Counted from the stretch's first letter, positions 10,493-22,084 are shown. The stretch is 64,000 nucleotides of DNA from Aldrovandia affinis (GCA_029706075.1 JAINUG010000026.1:1471001-1535000), one strand, 5' to 3'. A program made the numbers and translations. Notes: a model not told the origin generated them from the letters alone.

Positions 10493-10804
10493 TTACCCAG
10501 CCTGAGTGGAAATACTTGTAGCTTTCGGTAGTTTTATAAGCAGGGACTTAGCTGCATTTAGTGGCTCAAACACAGCCGCGGGTGCTAAATATGGATCACA
10601 AGTGCCCAAGATTTGTAGTTTGTCCATGTATCTACCTTTTTCTTCCTGGCTGAGATGATCTAAATAGTCTTTACTGTGTAAAACAGCCGGCAAATTGCTG
10701 GGATTGCGTCCACTCGCCATGTTGCCCCAATGTTTACCATGCGATGACGTCACGTTATCACACTTTTTGCCCGGCAGGTAGGCGGTTACTAGGGAAGAAA
10801 CCAC
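10493..10804 (-). pseudogene. Second frame of the ISL2EU-like element
   Basis: An open frame on the minus strand. A plausible start is MASGRNPSNLPAV at about 10720, followed by YLDHLSQEEKGRYMDKL and GTCDPYLAP. The CDPY segment and following Lys-rich helix resemble the N-terminus of YqaJ/exonuclease-associated proteins in fish transposons, but this is recalled similarity, not a search result. No nuclease residues are present; the frame ends near the deletion point at 10493. The opposite orientation to the THAP start is consistent with a two-gene element. Confidence 0.4.
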
Positions 10805-11055
10805 GTGACTGAAAGCTATGGATAGAGAACCTTTGGGATGTGGTGGAGCGGGAGATTCGCAACATTAATGTGCAGATGAAAAATCTGTAGCGTGACTGCG
10901 TGATGCTATCATGTCAACATGGACCAGAATCTGAGGAATGTTTCCAGCACCTTGTTGAATCCATGCCATGAAGAATTCAGGCTGTTCTAGGGGCAAGGGG
11001 GGATCCTACCCAGTACTAGAAAGGTATACCTAATAAAGTGGCTACTGAGTGTATA

Positions 11056-11805
11056 TACAGTGGCCTTACTGATTTACTGGTTACTTTATGGTAGTACTTG
11101 TCATTCAGGCCAAAGAGTTCCATTTTTGTCTCATTAGAGACCAGAGAATCTTTGTATTTTTTAAGCGCCGTTTTGAAAACTCCAGGCGGGCTGTCATATG
11201 AGTGGCCATTGGGTTCTTGGTCACCTCCCTGTCTAAGGCCCTTCTTTCCTGAGTTTGGCCGAATGGCCAGCTCTAAGAAGAATTGTGGTGCTTCCAAACT
11301 TCTTCCATTTCACAATGATAAAGCCCACTATACTCCTGGGAACTTCCAATACTTTAGCAATGTTTGTATACCCTTTCCCAGATCTATGCCTCGACACAAT
11401 TCTCTTGGTCTATGGACAGTTCCTTGGACTTCATGGCTTGGTTTTTGCACTGACATGCACTGTGAACTGTGGGACCTTATGTAGACAGGTGTGTGCCTTT
11501 CTAAATCATGTCCAATCAATTTAATGTGCCACAGGTGGACTACAATCAAATTCTAGAGACATCTCAAGGATGATCAAAGGGAACAGGATGCATCTGAGCT
11601 CAATTTTGTGTCATAGCAAAGAGCCTGAATACTTATGTAAATGACACAGTTCAGTTTAAAAAAAAATAAGTTTTCACTTTGTCATTATGGGGTATTGTGT
11701 GTAGATTGATGGTAAAAAAATAAATGTAATCCATTTTAAATGAAGTCTAACACAACAAAGTGTGGAAAAAGTGAAGGGGCCTGAATACTTTCCAAAGCCA
11801 CTGTA
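11056..11805 (-). mobile_element. Tc1-like transposon remnant, internally deleted
   Basis: The right end CCAAAGCCACTG followed by TA begins a Tc1 inverted repeat read on the minus strand. The left edge TACAGTGGCC at 11056 looks like the last bases of the other end. Minus-strand coding debris reads KELSIDQENC, then a region like the second helix-turn-helix, EVTKNPMAT, and SNETKMELFGLN around the first catalytic Asp, in three frames. Everything after this up to the left end is deleted. It is inserted directly beside the end of the previous Tc1 family. Confidence 0.7.
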
Positions 11806-11909
11806 TATGTATACAGTATATATATATATATATAACCTTATTTCTGTTCTCTTGAAAGACTTATTCAAGGAGTGTTATACCAGATTGTACATAATGAATA
11901 CTTGATTAT

Positions 11910-12665
11910 TGCTCAGTTAATTAGTGACCATCTAAATCAGGTAAATATCTCAATAGATGGACAATTTGTAGTGGGGATCGAAGGTGGAAGAACCACATGC
12001 AGATCTCACAAGTATCTAAAAGCTGAACGCAAGCGATCAGCCACTAAATTTGAGAACAGACTAGGGAGTGGGGAAAACAGATAGAAAAGAAAAGGAATAA
12101 GGGAACCCTGGAACAAAACTCCACGGGAATAAATCCAACAGAAACAACCCGAATAGGGCGAACACTCCTCACCGAGAAGCGAAGGCAAAAAAAAAAATTA
12201 CCTCAGAGACTTTCGCTCTGGGGGAAATTAGCCCCAACAAACAAAGAATAACTTCTCAAAGGAAAACCACCGAAGTGGCTCCCTTCACCTGGAGACGATT
12301 GATCTCCCTAAAAGGCTACCACAGAGTGGTGAAGCTAAACCTTTATTTTAAGATCAATAAGTTAGTTCCTTCTCTCTTTAACTAAGAGAAACCACAGAGT
12401 GGTCAAGCTATACCTTTGTTCAGAATACCGGCTAGAGCGTAACAATTCGTTTACACAGAAGCGTTTGAGTGAAGGAAGAAGAGACCTTAAGTAGGAGACG
12501 GGATTAATACTGATTGCTCTCAGCTGAGTGCGATCAGAGAACCCACTGACACAAGACCATATAAGGGCGGCAGAAATGACAACGATTCCTTTCAGAAGAA
12601 AGAGGAAAAGACCATCACATGACCACGCGCCCGCCAGAGGCCGAACGAGGTAAAACCGTGACACA
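11910..12665 (-). mobile_element. Solo LTR with 5-bp duplication
   Basis: Starts TGCTCAG and ends CCGTGACACA on the + strand, flanked on both sides by ATTAT (11905-11909 and 12666-12670). Read on the minus strand it begins TGTGTCACGG, a common start for Gypsy-type LTRs, with AATAAA near 12345 on that strand. A weaker case for the + orientation exists (ATATAAGGGC near 12560). A 71-bp-spaced pair of CCACAGAGTGGT motifs lies at 12320 and 12391. No internal retrotransposon genes remain. Confidence 0.65.
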
Positions 12666-12739
12666 ATTATATTCCAACAGATTAAAGAATTGAGGACAAT
12701 TAGTTCCATTGAACTAACTCTTTATTTGATATCTAGCCA

Positions 12740-12815
12740 GATACTGTGTAAGTCGCTCTGGAAAAGAGCATCTGCTAAATGCCTGTAATGTAATGTAATG
12801 TAATAAATAGTTTCA
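12740..12815 (+). repeat. L2-type 3' tail
   Basis: GTCGCTCTGGAAAAGAGC followed by CTAAATGCCTGTAATG and repeated TGTAA. The same tail ends the L2 fragment at 38740-39120. It may be an extremely truncated L2 copy or the tail of a SINE that shares it. Confidence 0.65.
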
Positions 12816-13055
12816 CTATATTGATAACTGATAATTGCCTATTGTTGTCGGTGAAAACTGTTTACACCAGTTTTCTAGAAAACTCACTTAATGATCACAC
12901 AATAAGTAAATGTCTTTTAGCAATGGGTAGTTAAATATATACAGTATAATTAAGTATTGAGATGCAGAGTGATTACCTCTAAGCACTTGTTTTAGCACTC
13001 AACATCGAATATGGAAGTCTACAAGAGTTAACCCATAGAGCACCAGGAGAGTCCC

Positions 13056-13902
13056 GGGGTCTCATTTTTTAAACTTGACGTGAAATTTATTTTATATTCG
13101 AGCATACGCTGAAATCCATGAGTATGCATGAAAAAAGGGATTTATGAAAGTTTTGTATGCCACACGTATGCGTGGTTTCGTTGATAAATCGCACTTGTCC
13201 TATAAATGTGCGAACCTGCGCCAGCTTAGGTTTCACGCCCCGGTAAACACCCTTAATTAGCATTATATGGTGGGCTATTCATGTGCTATTCTTCACCACA
13301 TGGTCACTGAATACACACTCATGCCCAAACTCATTTTATGCCTATACATCCTGTAAGAGTGCTAGTGCGGCATATCACATACCAAACATCACAGAAATAT
13401 GGTGTATTTATTTCAAACTTGTATAATTACTTAATTGCTCACATCGACAGTTCATAGTATATCACGTGTTCCTTGCAGCATGGTATTAGTCTACTATATT
13501 ATTACATTATCATTACCCACTTGTGCTGATGCATTTATTTTTATAGAATACATTATATCCTTTCACTAAACTCTCAATGGTGGATTTGGGTACTCTTCTG
13601 TGAGTAACAGAGTTGGGGGCAATTCTATTTCAACTCAGTCAATTTTATTTCCTGAATTGACTAAATGGAAATGAAACTGACCGCAACCCTGGGAAGTAAT
13701 ATTTATTTATTATTAGTAATATAACTATTTAATCTAATGAAATAATAAGTGTCTGGCTTGCCATTGAACCTTTCTGCCACTAGAGTCATGTATGCATGGT
13801 CTGAAGATTGTGTTAAAATTGGATAAATCCCCAAACGGAATTGAGTGTACGCACAGTTTATACACAAATCTGTCCATATGCATGGTTGATAAATGAGGCC
13901 CC
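13056..13902. mobile_element. Inverted-repeat DNA transposon without genes
   Basis: The left end GGGGTCTCATTTTTTAAAC matches the reverse complement of the right end, GGGGCCTCATTTATCAACC. Subterminal regions contain short palindromes such as ACACGTATGCGTGG and CATATGCATGG. There is no coding region. A GGGG(T/C)CTCATTTAT terminus is typical of small fish Harbinger-like elements, but I see no clear target duplication. It contains a nested ~85-bp stretch (13608-13692) with its own weak inverted ends. Confidence 0.45.
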
Positions 13903-14430
13903 TGGTATGAGCCACAAGGTCTGCTGTTGTTTGATACTCTGCAATTAATCAATGAGTTAAAGCAATTGATCACAAAATGAACACTTCGTTTCACTGGTCT
14001 AAATTGAATGTTGATTTTAAGGTGAAAACAAAAACCAGCAGACCCTGTGGATCGCCAGGGCCAGGGTTGGCCACCTCTTCCATAGAGCATACATAAGATC
14101 TGGAGAGGTGGGAGGGCCAGAACTTGAAGTATCCATTTTCTGTTGCGAGACCATCTTATCGCTATCATCCATCAATTTTAGAGAGTGCAGACTTGCATGC
14201 ACATCCTCTGAAATGCATTCAGCCATCCAGCTGGGAGGCATTGCCCTAGAGAAAAACAAATACTGTGTTGCTGGTTCAGCCGGCAGCAGGTGCCCAACCG
14301 ACTAGAGGAGTTACTATTGCTTGATGAGGCGGGGTATATTATGTTCCCTTCTGAAACCCTTCCTCCTTGATTGATGCTTAGGCCAATCATGCAGCAATGG
14401 CAGGGCTAGCACTCAATTTGAATTTCACAC
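13903..14430. other. Unassigned sequence
   Basis: Short open frames on both strands give no recognisable protein. Nothing supportable found. Confidence 0.3.
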
Positions 14431-14441
14431 ATTCTAAGAGC

Positions 14442-14778
14442 TAGCACTGTCGCCTCACAGCAAGAAGGTCTCGGGTTCGAATCCAGGCCGGGGGCCTTTC
14501 TGTGCGGAGTTTGCATGTTCTCCCCGTGTCCGCGTGGGTTTCCTCCGGGTACTCCGGTTTCTTCCCACAGTCCAAAGACATGCACGTTAGGCTAATTGGA
14601 GAGTCTAAATTGCCCGTAGGTATGAGTGTGTGAGTGAATGGTGTGTGTGCCCTGCGATGGATTGGCGACCTGTCCAGGGTGTATTCCTGCCTCTCGCCCG
14701 GAACGCATGCTGGGATAGGCTCCAGCCCCCCCCCGCGACCCTGACCAGGAATAAGCGGCTTAGACAATGGATGGATGG
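14442..14778 (+). mobile_element. tRNA-derived SINE, copy 1 of family A
   Basis: Flanked by ATTCTAAGAGC on both sides (14431-14441 and 14779-14789), an 11-bp target duplication. Near the start it carries GGGTTCGAATCC, a Pol III B box. It ends in repeated GGAT. It lacks the first ~20 nt with the A box seen in copy 3 (56687-57037). The body is otherwise shared with copies at 34256-34389 and 56687-57037, both on the minus strand. It is a passenger mobilised by a LINE. Confidence 0.88.
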
Positions 14779-14789
14779 ATTCTAAGAGC

Positions 14790-16309
14790 CGCAATTACTC
14801 CTTTCTGTAATAGTGATTGCATAGCTTCCTATGTGTAATGTGTTGTCAAGATCCAGCACCTTGACTCAGCATATCATTGGTCACAAGTTTGATCAGATGT
14901 ATAATGCTGTCTTCTCTCACATTACAGCTCAGCAGTCATTACCAGCATAAGCATTCAGCTATTTTGTAGTCTAAAATTTGATCTATGAACTCAAAATGAA
15001 TGGTTTATTAATTAGATAGCAAGCTATTTAGCAAGCTAAAGAACATCATACAGGCAACATTAAATACAGTCAGATGCAGCAAGCCCATTAAAAATGGTGG
15101 CTTAATGTTTTTTACATTTTTAATATTATTTATTGCCATGTTACACAAGTTACACACAAGGTAATTGGAATTCGTTTTTCTGCATATCTCTCTTAAAAGA
15201 GGTCCGAGCGCAGGGTCAGCCATAGTACGGCGCCCCTGGAGCAGTTAGAGGTTCAGTGCCTTGCTCAAGGGCACTTTGGCAGTGGTTCATTAGTTTGACA
15301 TTTCAAAGTGCATCCTCTATCTGAGTGAGTCTAAATGTTTGTTCAGAGGACTTTCTGTACTATATTGGATGATTCCACAATGATCAGGAGAAGTGTAATT
15401 TGTATTGCTGTGTTTGTGTGTCAGTGAGACACAGAGGTGGGAATTATTAATCAGTTCTGGTAAATCTTTGTGCTGCTATCTGTTGCTCCCTTGTTCAGGG
15501 TCAGAAGAATAACAAGCTCCCAAGATTATTCCACCTGGTAAGATGCAGTTTGTAAATTAATTCATTTTTTCAGGGGCCACTTGGGAATAATGTTCAGTTT
15601 CCGACAGTAAACGGTCCTGTTACACTCTGCCCTCTTAAAAGTTATATATATATATATTTATCACCCCCCAACCCCCCACCCCCACTTAGTGCTTGTAAAA
15701 TGGAGTTCAGTTGATGATTCCATTAGACACTTCTTGACTTAGTTATTTTGATGTGGTCCAGGAGTGTTTCTTCTTGTTACCATAATTACTATATTGAATC
15801 CAATTAGTTTATTTTTTGTATGAACTCAACTCACTTCTCTTCTTACTCTTGAGAATGCAGAGGAGTAAATGTTTAATGTATTCCAAGAGATTAGTGAACA
15901 TCAAAGAAAACAGTGAGCTTTCCACAACAGTATCATGGGGAGGAGGCAATCTATGCATACACAGCGCTTTGGAAGCATCACTGGTTTGGGTACACATTGT
16001 CAGCTTGACAGAGTACAGATGGTCTGCCTTGTGGCTAGCCAGTTTTTCTGTGTGAATCTGATAAAAAAACTGCCTTGGCCATAAATCTAGGATGTCATGT
16101 ATTTAATCAGAGTTTAATAAATATGAGACAAGATATTTGGAAATATTTGAAAGTTGGATGTACGTAGTTATTGTATGCTTGGTCTCAAAGGCAGGGTTTC
16201 AGAAAGATAGACATCAAATGAGACAAAAGTACATTGGAAATGCAAGTGAACCACTTAGTCAATTCAAATAAAAACAAGGCATTAAAGAACCAATATCATC
16301 CAGGTTGTG
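14790..16309. other. Mostly unassigned; one common fish repeat piece near 15196-15290
   Basis: The stretch around 15196-15290 (CCGAGCGCAGGGTCAG, then GGCGCCCCTGGAGCAG and CTTGCTCAAGGGCA) is a repeat piece familiar from fish genomes. A short TA run lies near 15643 and a C-rich run near 15663. The remainder shows nothing that I recognise. Confidence 0.35.
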
Positions 16310-17310
16310 AACTAAAAAATGGAAACACCTATTTAAATTAACTTGATAGGGTGTTGGACCATCGTTTCTGATTAATCTGGGTGTTCTCCATCCTGTTTGA
16401 AATTTGCAATAAAAATGATTGGTGGTTGTTCACCTATTTTTCTTTTTCACGTTAATAAACAGACCTCACGATCCTGGAGTATGCACTTCCACCCACTTTC
16501 GGCCTTTGCTGATGATACCTTTCCTTCAGAGTTCCATGCTGAAATCACCTTAGACACTGTTGCTTGTGAAACAACAAGATGAACTGTCTTGACCAGTGGA
16601 GCTCCTGCCAAACACATCCCAATAATCACCCCTCTTTCAAAGGCAAAGGTCTACTCCTGTAGCCATGCTAGCCATAATGATCGACAACCAGGCTGTGATG
16701 GCGGGAGGGTTTGGAGAGGGGAGTAGAGGGCTGCGCCTCCCCTTTGGCTGCTGTCAGGGGTTCTTGTTTCCTCCCACAGCCTGGGGAGCACTACAGGACC
16801 TTGGACAGCGGTGGCCTTACACACAGGCAGGCTCACCTGAGGCTGATCAGCAATCAATTCAGGTGTTAGCCATTGCCTTCGTTAGGTCTTTATAAAAGCC
16901 CAGCCTGCCATGCCTGGAGAGACTGTTTATTGGGACATAAAGGAAGTAGCGCTGGCTTTTCTTTATTTCTTATCCTATAGATTATAGCCTTTAGTTTGAC
17001 TTTGTTTTCGTGTTTTGTTTTATTAGATTTGTTTTACTACCCCGATAAGGGCAAATAAACCAGCCACCGGCTACTGGAACACTACCTTTGTGTTTTTTTC
17101 CATTCACTCACCACCTGGCATGGTGGCCACCCCTGCCACCCTGCCCCAGAGGCCTATCCAGTATTTTTTTACACATGGCCATGTGCATGCTGGGATGTTA
17201 TTTGTTTAATTAATGGCCAAGCCACACCTGTGTGGTAGCAAGTGCTTTGCATATGCTTGTGGTCTTTCATTTACCAAGGTTTTTCCATTTGTTGTTCACT
17301 ACCTGTACAT
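16310..17310 (-). mobile_element. Tc1-like 5' part, split by a solo LTR
   Basis: On the minus strand the left repeat region (17310 down to about 17154) has ACACAGGTGTGGC and other motifs of an abundant fish Tc1 family. After the LTR at 16694-17148 it resumes with an ATG near 16672, FERGVIIGMCLAG, and the helix-turn-helix ATVSKVISAWNSEGK, to about 16447. The paired-like DNA-binding domain is recognisable; the catalytic domain is absent. A frameshift lies between the ATG and FERG. Confidence 0.75.
16694..17148 (+). mobile_element. Solo LTR inserted in Tc1
   Basis: Starts TGTGATGGCGGG and ends CTGCCCCA, with CAGGC (16689-16693) and GAGGC (17149-17153) outside, a 5-bp duplication with one mismatch. 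It contains TTTATAAAAGCCC near 16890 as a TATA box and AAATAAA near 17054 as polyadenylation signal, both on the + strand, so orientation is +. Length is 455 bp. No internal genes. Confidence 0.7.
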
Positions 17311-18780
17311 CACAAATCTAGGCTCTTTGAGCTGTTTGTGTGATTCTTAACACAAGTAATCCCAACCATAATATAAAAATGGCAAACAAAACTGGCAACA
17401 TGAAGGGAAACCCAGACTATCAGGGGTTGAAGCCAGAAAAACTTCCATGATTGATCTTGGGCCAGTCATTCGCCTACTGATCAATGTTAACGTACACGGG
17501 CGCCACTCCTCAATCATATTGCAATTTCAGTAACCTTCTGTCTTAGCATAATAAAGGTAATATTGGTTCAAATACACATTCCCCATTATTTATTTTAAAT
17601 AATGGGCTATGTGGACATATTGTGAATTTAAGAGAATACAGTACTATGATATAGGTAATATTGATCTGAAAATTCATACTGTAAGTTTACATTGATTGAG
17701 AAGATCTCTGAAGATCGTTAATGCAAACATGTTTGATGCGCTGCATTAAAAGGCGAGAACATTTTTGATTGTTGTCCATGTCAATTCAAACAATTTATGT
17801 TATGTATTAACTAACAAAGTTAGTTAGCTATCAAGTTACAGATAACAATAGCTGTGTCCATAGCTAGCATACCCTGAATATCTCACATACAAACATGGAT
17901 CTTAAAGGTATAGTTTATCTTGTCAAACGATGCATGTCGACCTAAGATGGTTGTAAGTAAACAAGCTGCATCTTTTGGCTGTCAAGACTGTCCTGTGTGT
18001 CCGTGATATGTATTTGAGTGCAGTACAGTAACATTAGCTAGATAGCAAGAGTGGCTAGCTAGCCATATAAATGAATACATGAACAGTGAACATAAAATAA
18101 TGATTAATTTTAAATATCTGAAAAGCCTTGTTTTTATTATTATAACGAAGCATTATTACAAGCTATAGATATATTTAATCACATTTTAGTGGATCTGCAT
18201 TCATCTCAAGAATGATCATTTTCAAGTCCTTGCGGTAATGTGATGGAAAACTTTAACCTGTGGTCTTGACTTGATGATTTAAATCATGTGCTTCATTCAG
18301 TACAAATCCACAATAAAAACCAAAATCAAAACCTTTTCTTATGCAGCTTAGGTACAGTGCATATTTTACAGTTATTTTTCATACTCAAAAACAACAGGCA
18401 CTTGATAAAATCCAATAAAAGCTTATTTGAACAAATTCCAGTTATTGAGTGGTGTAAAATAAAAGATAAGACCTCTAGGATTGCGCCGGAATGAATTTAT
18501 TCAAGGCTTAATACACAATATTGGAAATAAGGGAAAAACAACAAGTTAGATCTACAGCCATTATACACTTTGTCACATTGCTTTTTACACACCAGTGGTG
18601 GCTGGCGAGCTGGGATTAGAAGAGGCTGAAATATTACCTTCATACCGAGCATTGTTCTCAACCGGTTTCCACCTATTTTGCTCAATTAACAAGCATGCCA
18701 ATTAATTTAATAATCCGTTGGAGAGGTTCCTCTTAATTGTGTCTCACTTTCTCTGCCTTCACATCACTTCAGAGCATATA
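17311..18780. other. Unassigned AT-rich sequence
   Basis: No coding or RNA feature found. It contains GGCTAGCTAGCC near 18045, part of a GCTAGC-rich signal that recurs in the window. Confidence 0.3.
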
Positions 18781-18781
18781 A

Positions 18782-18945
18782 ATACATAACATAACACATG
18801 CCACTTAGCAGACACTTTTAGCGAAAGCGCATTACGGTAGTTGATGCATACATTTTTCATGTGGTCCCAATGGGAATCGAACCCGGAACATAAACGTTGT
18901 TAGCGCCATGCTCTACTTACTGAGCCACGTAGAAGAAAAAAGCTT
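18782..18945 (-). mobile_element. tRNA-derived SINE with L2-like tail (family C)
   Basis: On the minus strand: GTGGCTCAGTAAGTAGAGC (A-box region) near 18930, then GGGTTCGATTCCC (B box) near 18880, then a short body and a decayed L2-type tail (TAAAAGTGTCTGCTAAGTGG) near 18800, ending in TATGTTATG-like repeats. The tRNA-like head has lost stem pairing, so it is not a functional tRNA gene. Confidence 0.75.
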
Positions 18946-19256
18946 TGCGAATAAACTTCAGTAAGGTGAAAACGTTGGTGCTTTGTCATGAGCATTAAAC
19001 GACCGGAACAGCACAGGTTAGAGTCACGGATAATTACAAAGTCAATATTGAATTCGGGATTGGAGAATGATCAGTACTTTTATCCACAAGTTCTGTAGAT
19101 GTAAAAAAATGTGAAACAATTTTGAGATGTAAAAAACAAATGCAATACAAAATAAAATTGCTAACAGGTTGAGAGTAATCATCGGTTTAAAGGTATGGGC
19201 CTTAGCCTCCTTTGTTTTAAGCCGATGAATTGCTACTGTAACACACATGCACTTAA

Positions 19257-19372
19257 TCACCTTGCCTTTATCAAACACATACAAATGGGTAAATTTGCCT
19301 TGAACACACACATATACTTCAGTCATTTTGCCTTTAACACACATAAATATGGCCCTCTTTGCCTTTCTTTGA
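19257..19372. repeat. Degenerate ~33-bp minisatellite
   Basis: About 3.3 units, each with TTTGCCTTNAACACACA followed by an A/T-rich spacer. It yields short misleading open frames. Confidence 0.6.
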
Positions 19373-20627
19373 ATCAAAGTCAAATCAAATTAAGTTTTAG
19401 CTCTCATTCTGCCACCACTCATTGACATCATACCTGCCTTCAGGACACCTAGGGATGTCTAGGCCACTATCAGAACTGTCTGAGAGGAAATCCAGCTCAG
19501 ATGAATTGGGTCCTTCTCTAGGGAGTGGGGGGTGCACAGTATATGCGGGACATGTTGCTCCTGCTTATGTTCCAGCAATAATACAGGAGTGAAGGCCCAG
19601 GCGACCTGATAGGTGATTCTCTATGATACCCTTCAATTCCATTAAATTCAGGGTAATTAGCCATTTAATAACAGGGGCATGGAGCAGGGGATAGCAGCGT
19701 TCACTCCGACCCACGGGGAGGCAGAGCAGTAAAAAGGCGATCGAGCTCCAACGGGCAAGCCGCTCCTGCTCAGGTTCGGGGTTAATAACACTTTAAGCCC
19801 TGAGATCACGATAACCAGCCTGTGGCTGAAAGTGTCCTCATAACTCAGGATGGAGATAAGAGCCCATATCTGCGTTGGGACCTCATTCCAATTACAGGAC
19901 AGGCCTTACGGGAGAGACCATGGGGGTCAAGAGCTGAACATAAATCTGAATCAGGGAAGACACGTCCTCTGGAGCATTTCCTGTCTTCCTCCTGGCTATT
20001 TTCATACAACATTCTTTATAACATTTCCGCTGTGGTGCTGTATTTTAGCAAAAATGTGGCCTGCTCACACCCCTCCCAGTTCAAAACTAATATAATTTCT
20101 GCAACATACGTTTTGTTGTAGCCACATCATCTCACTGTTGGAGATCCATAATTTATGATGCATGTTGCTGTTGTGACAGTGTTGTGCACTGCCAGCACAT
20201 CTATTGCACTAATTTAGCACTCTATAGCACTTTTATTATGTCTGGTTGCCAAAATCAATGCTGGATCAGTGTTGTGTAAGGGGATAGAAATGAATGGACA
20301 CCAGACCCGGTGATGAGAGTTGAGGCAGCAGGGTTAATTGCGTTAATTGGACCCTTCAGTCTTCCCAAAGAACAACATGTACAGGCCATTTCCTCCAGGA
20401 AAAATAAATAAATAAACAACCCAAGGCTTTCACATGTCTGTGAAGGTAAGAACAGAAATGAGTGCTTAAAACTATTTCGGAGACAGAATCACTTTGGACT
20501 TATTTTCAGAAACCTGGAAAGAAGTATGGTATCCACACTGAGCTATGAAAAACAAGACTACAAATAAACAGGCATGGATGAGATGTGCAAGATATAAAAA
20601 TAAGATGCGAAGATTCAATCTCTCCTT
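19373..20627. other. Unassigned sequence
   Basis: Somewhat GC-richer between about 19440 and 19960 than its surroundings, with no recognisable coding frame or repeat ends. Confidence 0.3.
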
Positions 20628-21083
20628 CTTGAAAAAGTCCAAAGAAAGGCAACTAAACTGATACCTGGTATGAAAGGTAAAAGTTATGATGATAGACTTA
20701 AGGCACTCAATCTATTTAAACTTAGCAAACGGAGACTTAGGGGGGATTTGATTGAGGTTTTTAAATTCCTAAAAGGGATTAACAAAGTCAAATACCAAAG
20801 ATTTTTTGAGATAAGTGGGGTCAGCAGAACAAGAGGCCACAGGTGGAAATGAGTTAAAGGCAAATTCCGCACAGATATTAGGACGTTTTTCTTTACACAG
20901 AGAGTTGTCAATGCCTGGAACAGCTTGCCAGGTTGGGTAGTAGAGGCAGAAACGCTTGGGCTATTCAAGTCCAGGCTAGATGTAGTACTAGATACTCTTT
21001 AGATTAGGACATGATGAGCCTAGATGGGCCGAACGGCCCGTTCTCATCATTATGTATTCTTATGTTCTTATGTTCTTATGTGA
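20628..21083 (+). mobile_element. CR1-type LINE 3' end, copy 2
   Basis: Encodes KVQRKATKLIPGMKGKSY, LKALNLFKLSKRRLRGDL, then FKFLKGINKV, TRGHRWK, a stop, VKGKFRTDIRTFF and VVNAWNSLPG. It aligns with the C-terminus of the CR1 copy at 2543-3892. The 3' UTR ends GAACGGCCCGTTCTCATC followed by tandem TTCTTATG units at 21058-21083, the 8-bp tail expected of CR1. Heavily 5'-truncated with one internal stop. Confidence 0.85.
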
Positions 21084-21576
21084 ATAGTGGAAGCACAGCC
21101 ATCCCACAGTATTTTCACAAGAAACCCCCTGCACACACATATGCTAACATACAAGAGAATTAAGAAAACCATACATAGAGCTCACAAATACCATATTTAT
21201 TCAGTATTTACAATAAATGGCTCTCATTTTCAGTCAATGTTTCCACATGCTAGCTTGTCAAGTTTGTTAAAAACCTAGGGAGGGTTTATTTGTTCCATTT
21301 ATAGTAAACACATGAATTATTGTGTGTGGTGACAGGCTTGGCTCTAGTAAAAGGAAGAAGTGACCAATTGCATAGCAATATGTATTCTACACTTTCAAGA
21401 GATCTCAAGTGTAGCTTGTGCTTTGTTGTATTCTTTTTTATAAATAAGACACTTCATACAAGCATTCACACAGCAAATAAAGCTTTGAAGTGATAGCACT
21501 GTGGACATGGGCACTGCCATTAAACATAATGATACATAGCAAGCAAGCGCTAAAATGAGTAAAGCTAGTATTATAT
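21084..21576. other. Unassigned sequence
   Basis: No recognisable feature. Confidence 0.3.
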
Positions 21577-21890
21577 TGTAGTGCCATAGCCCCCCTCTAT
21601 GGTGCAGTGACAGTTCAATAGGGTAATGTGTTTATGGGGGGAGGGGTTAAGTTGGGTTAGGGGAGAAGAATATCCATTTTGGGACAGTGTGTTTTTGGAC
21701 TTGAAGAGAGAGCTGCGTGGAGTTGTTGTGCGTGACAGGATCAATAGGGAATTTATTGTTTTCAGAGTTAGAGACACCTCCCAACCCTTCCGTTAGCCTG
21801 TGAGAGTATAGGCAATAAAACAATCAGTTACTGAGTGGTATCACCGCCTCCGAGCCTCCTTTTCCCTGTGGAAAAGGTGTTGACATTACA
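21577..21890 (+). mobile_element. Solo LTR, 314 bp
   Basis: Starts TGTAGTGCC and ends GACATTACA, near inverted ends. AATAAA at 21814-21819 lies about 75 nt before the end. The flanks are ATAT and ATAC, compatible with a 4-bp duplication with one mismatch. No retrotransposon body is present. Confidence 0.6.
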
Positions 21891-22084
21891 ATACTGTAAT
21901 ACTGTGCAGTATAATGCTTATAACTAAGGTACAGCTTGTACTGAATTTTTTTAACTTTAACTTTTTAAAATCTGCTAGATAGTTAGCTGAGTTGTTGATT
22001 AGGCATATATGCTATTGTTTTGTTTGGAATAACCAGCAACTCAGGTAACATTACCTCGCAAACTACCTTACTTAAAGTAGGGTG

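Larger units (their letters stand above)
9923..10821 (+). mobile_element. ISL2EU-like DNA transposon, 899 bp, non-autonomous
   Basis: Ends are 12-bp inverted repeats, CCATAGCTTTCA and its complement TGAAAGCTATGG, with AT directly outside both ends (9921-9922 and 10822-10823). Removing the element and one AT restores the Tc1 reading SPIENLW, so the insertion and its 2-bp duplication are well supported. Subterminal inverted motifs (GCCGGGCAAAA near 9968 and its complement near 10766) flank two coding remnants: a THAP-finger start on + and a separate frame on -. From family knowledge, ISL2EU elements use AT duplications and encode a THAP/DDE transposase plus a YqaJ-type protein. A P-like element would give 8 bp. 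The superfamily is inferred. Confidence 0.65.
9880..11053 (+). mobile_element. Tc1-like transposase C-terminal fragment, interrupted
   Basis: Two pieces, 9880-9922 and 10822-11053, join across an inserted element. Together they read ACDRPPQSQDLSPIENLWDVVEREI, the motif around the catalytic Glu of Tc1/mariner transposases. Degraded CFQHLVESMP and a stop near 11020 follow. The segment ends with CCTAATAAAGTGGC and ACTGAGTGTA, a terminal repeat of a common Tc1 family. The N-terminal three quarters is missing; the left edge abuts the LTR. There are at least two stop codons or frameshifts. Confidence 0.8.

Noticed and set aside
11872-12084. 70-codon + frame
   Set aside because: It overlaps the LTR bounded by ATTAT duplications and resembles no known protein.
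18870-18940. tRNA gene
   Set aside because: A and B boxes are present, but the stems are not paired and a SINE body with L2-type tail follows.
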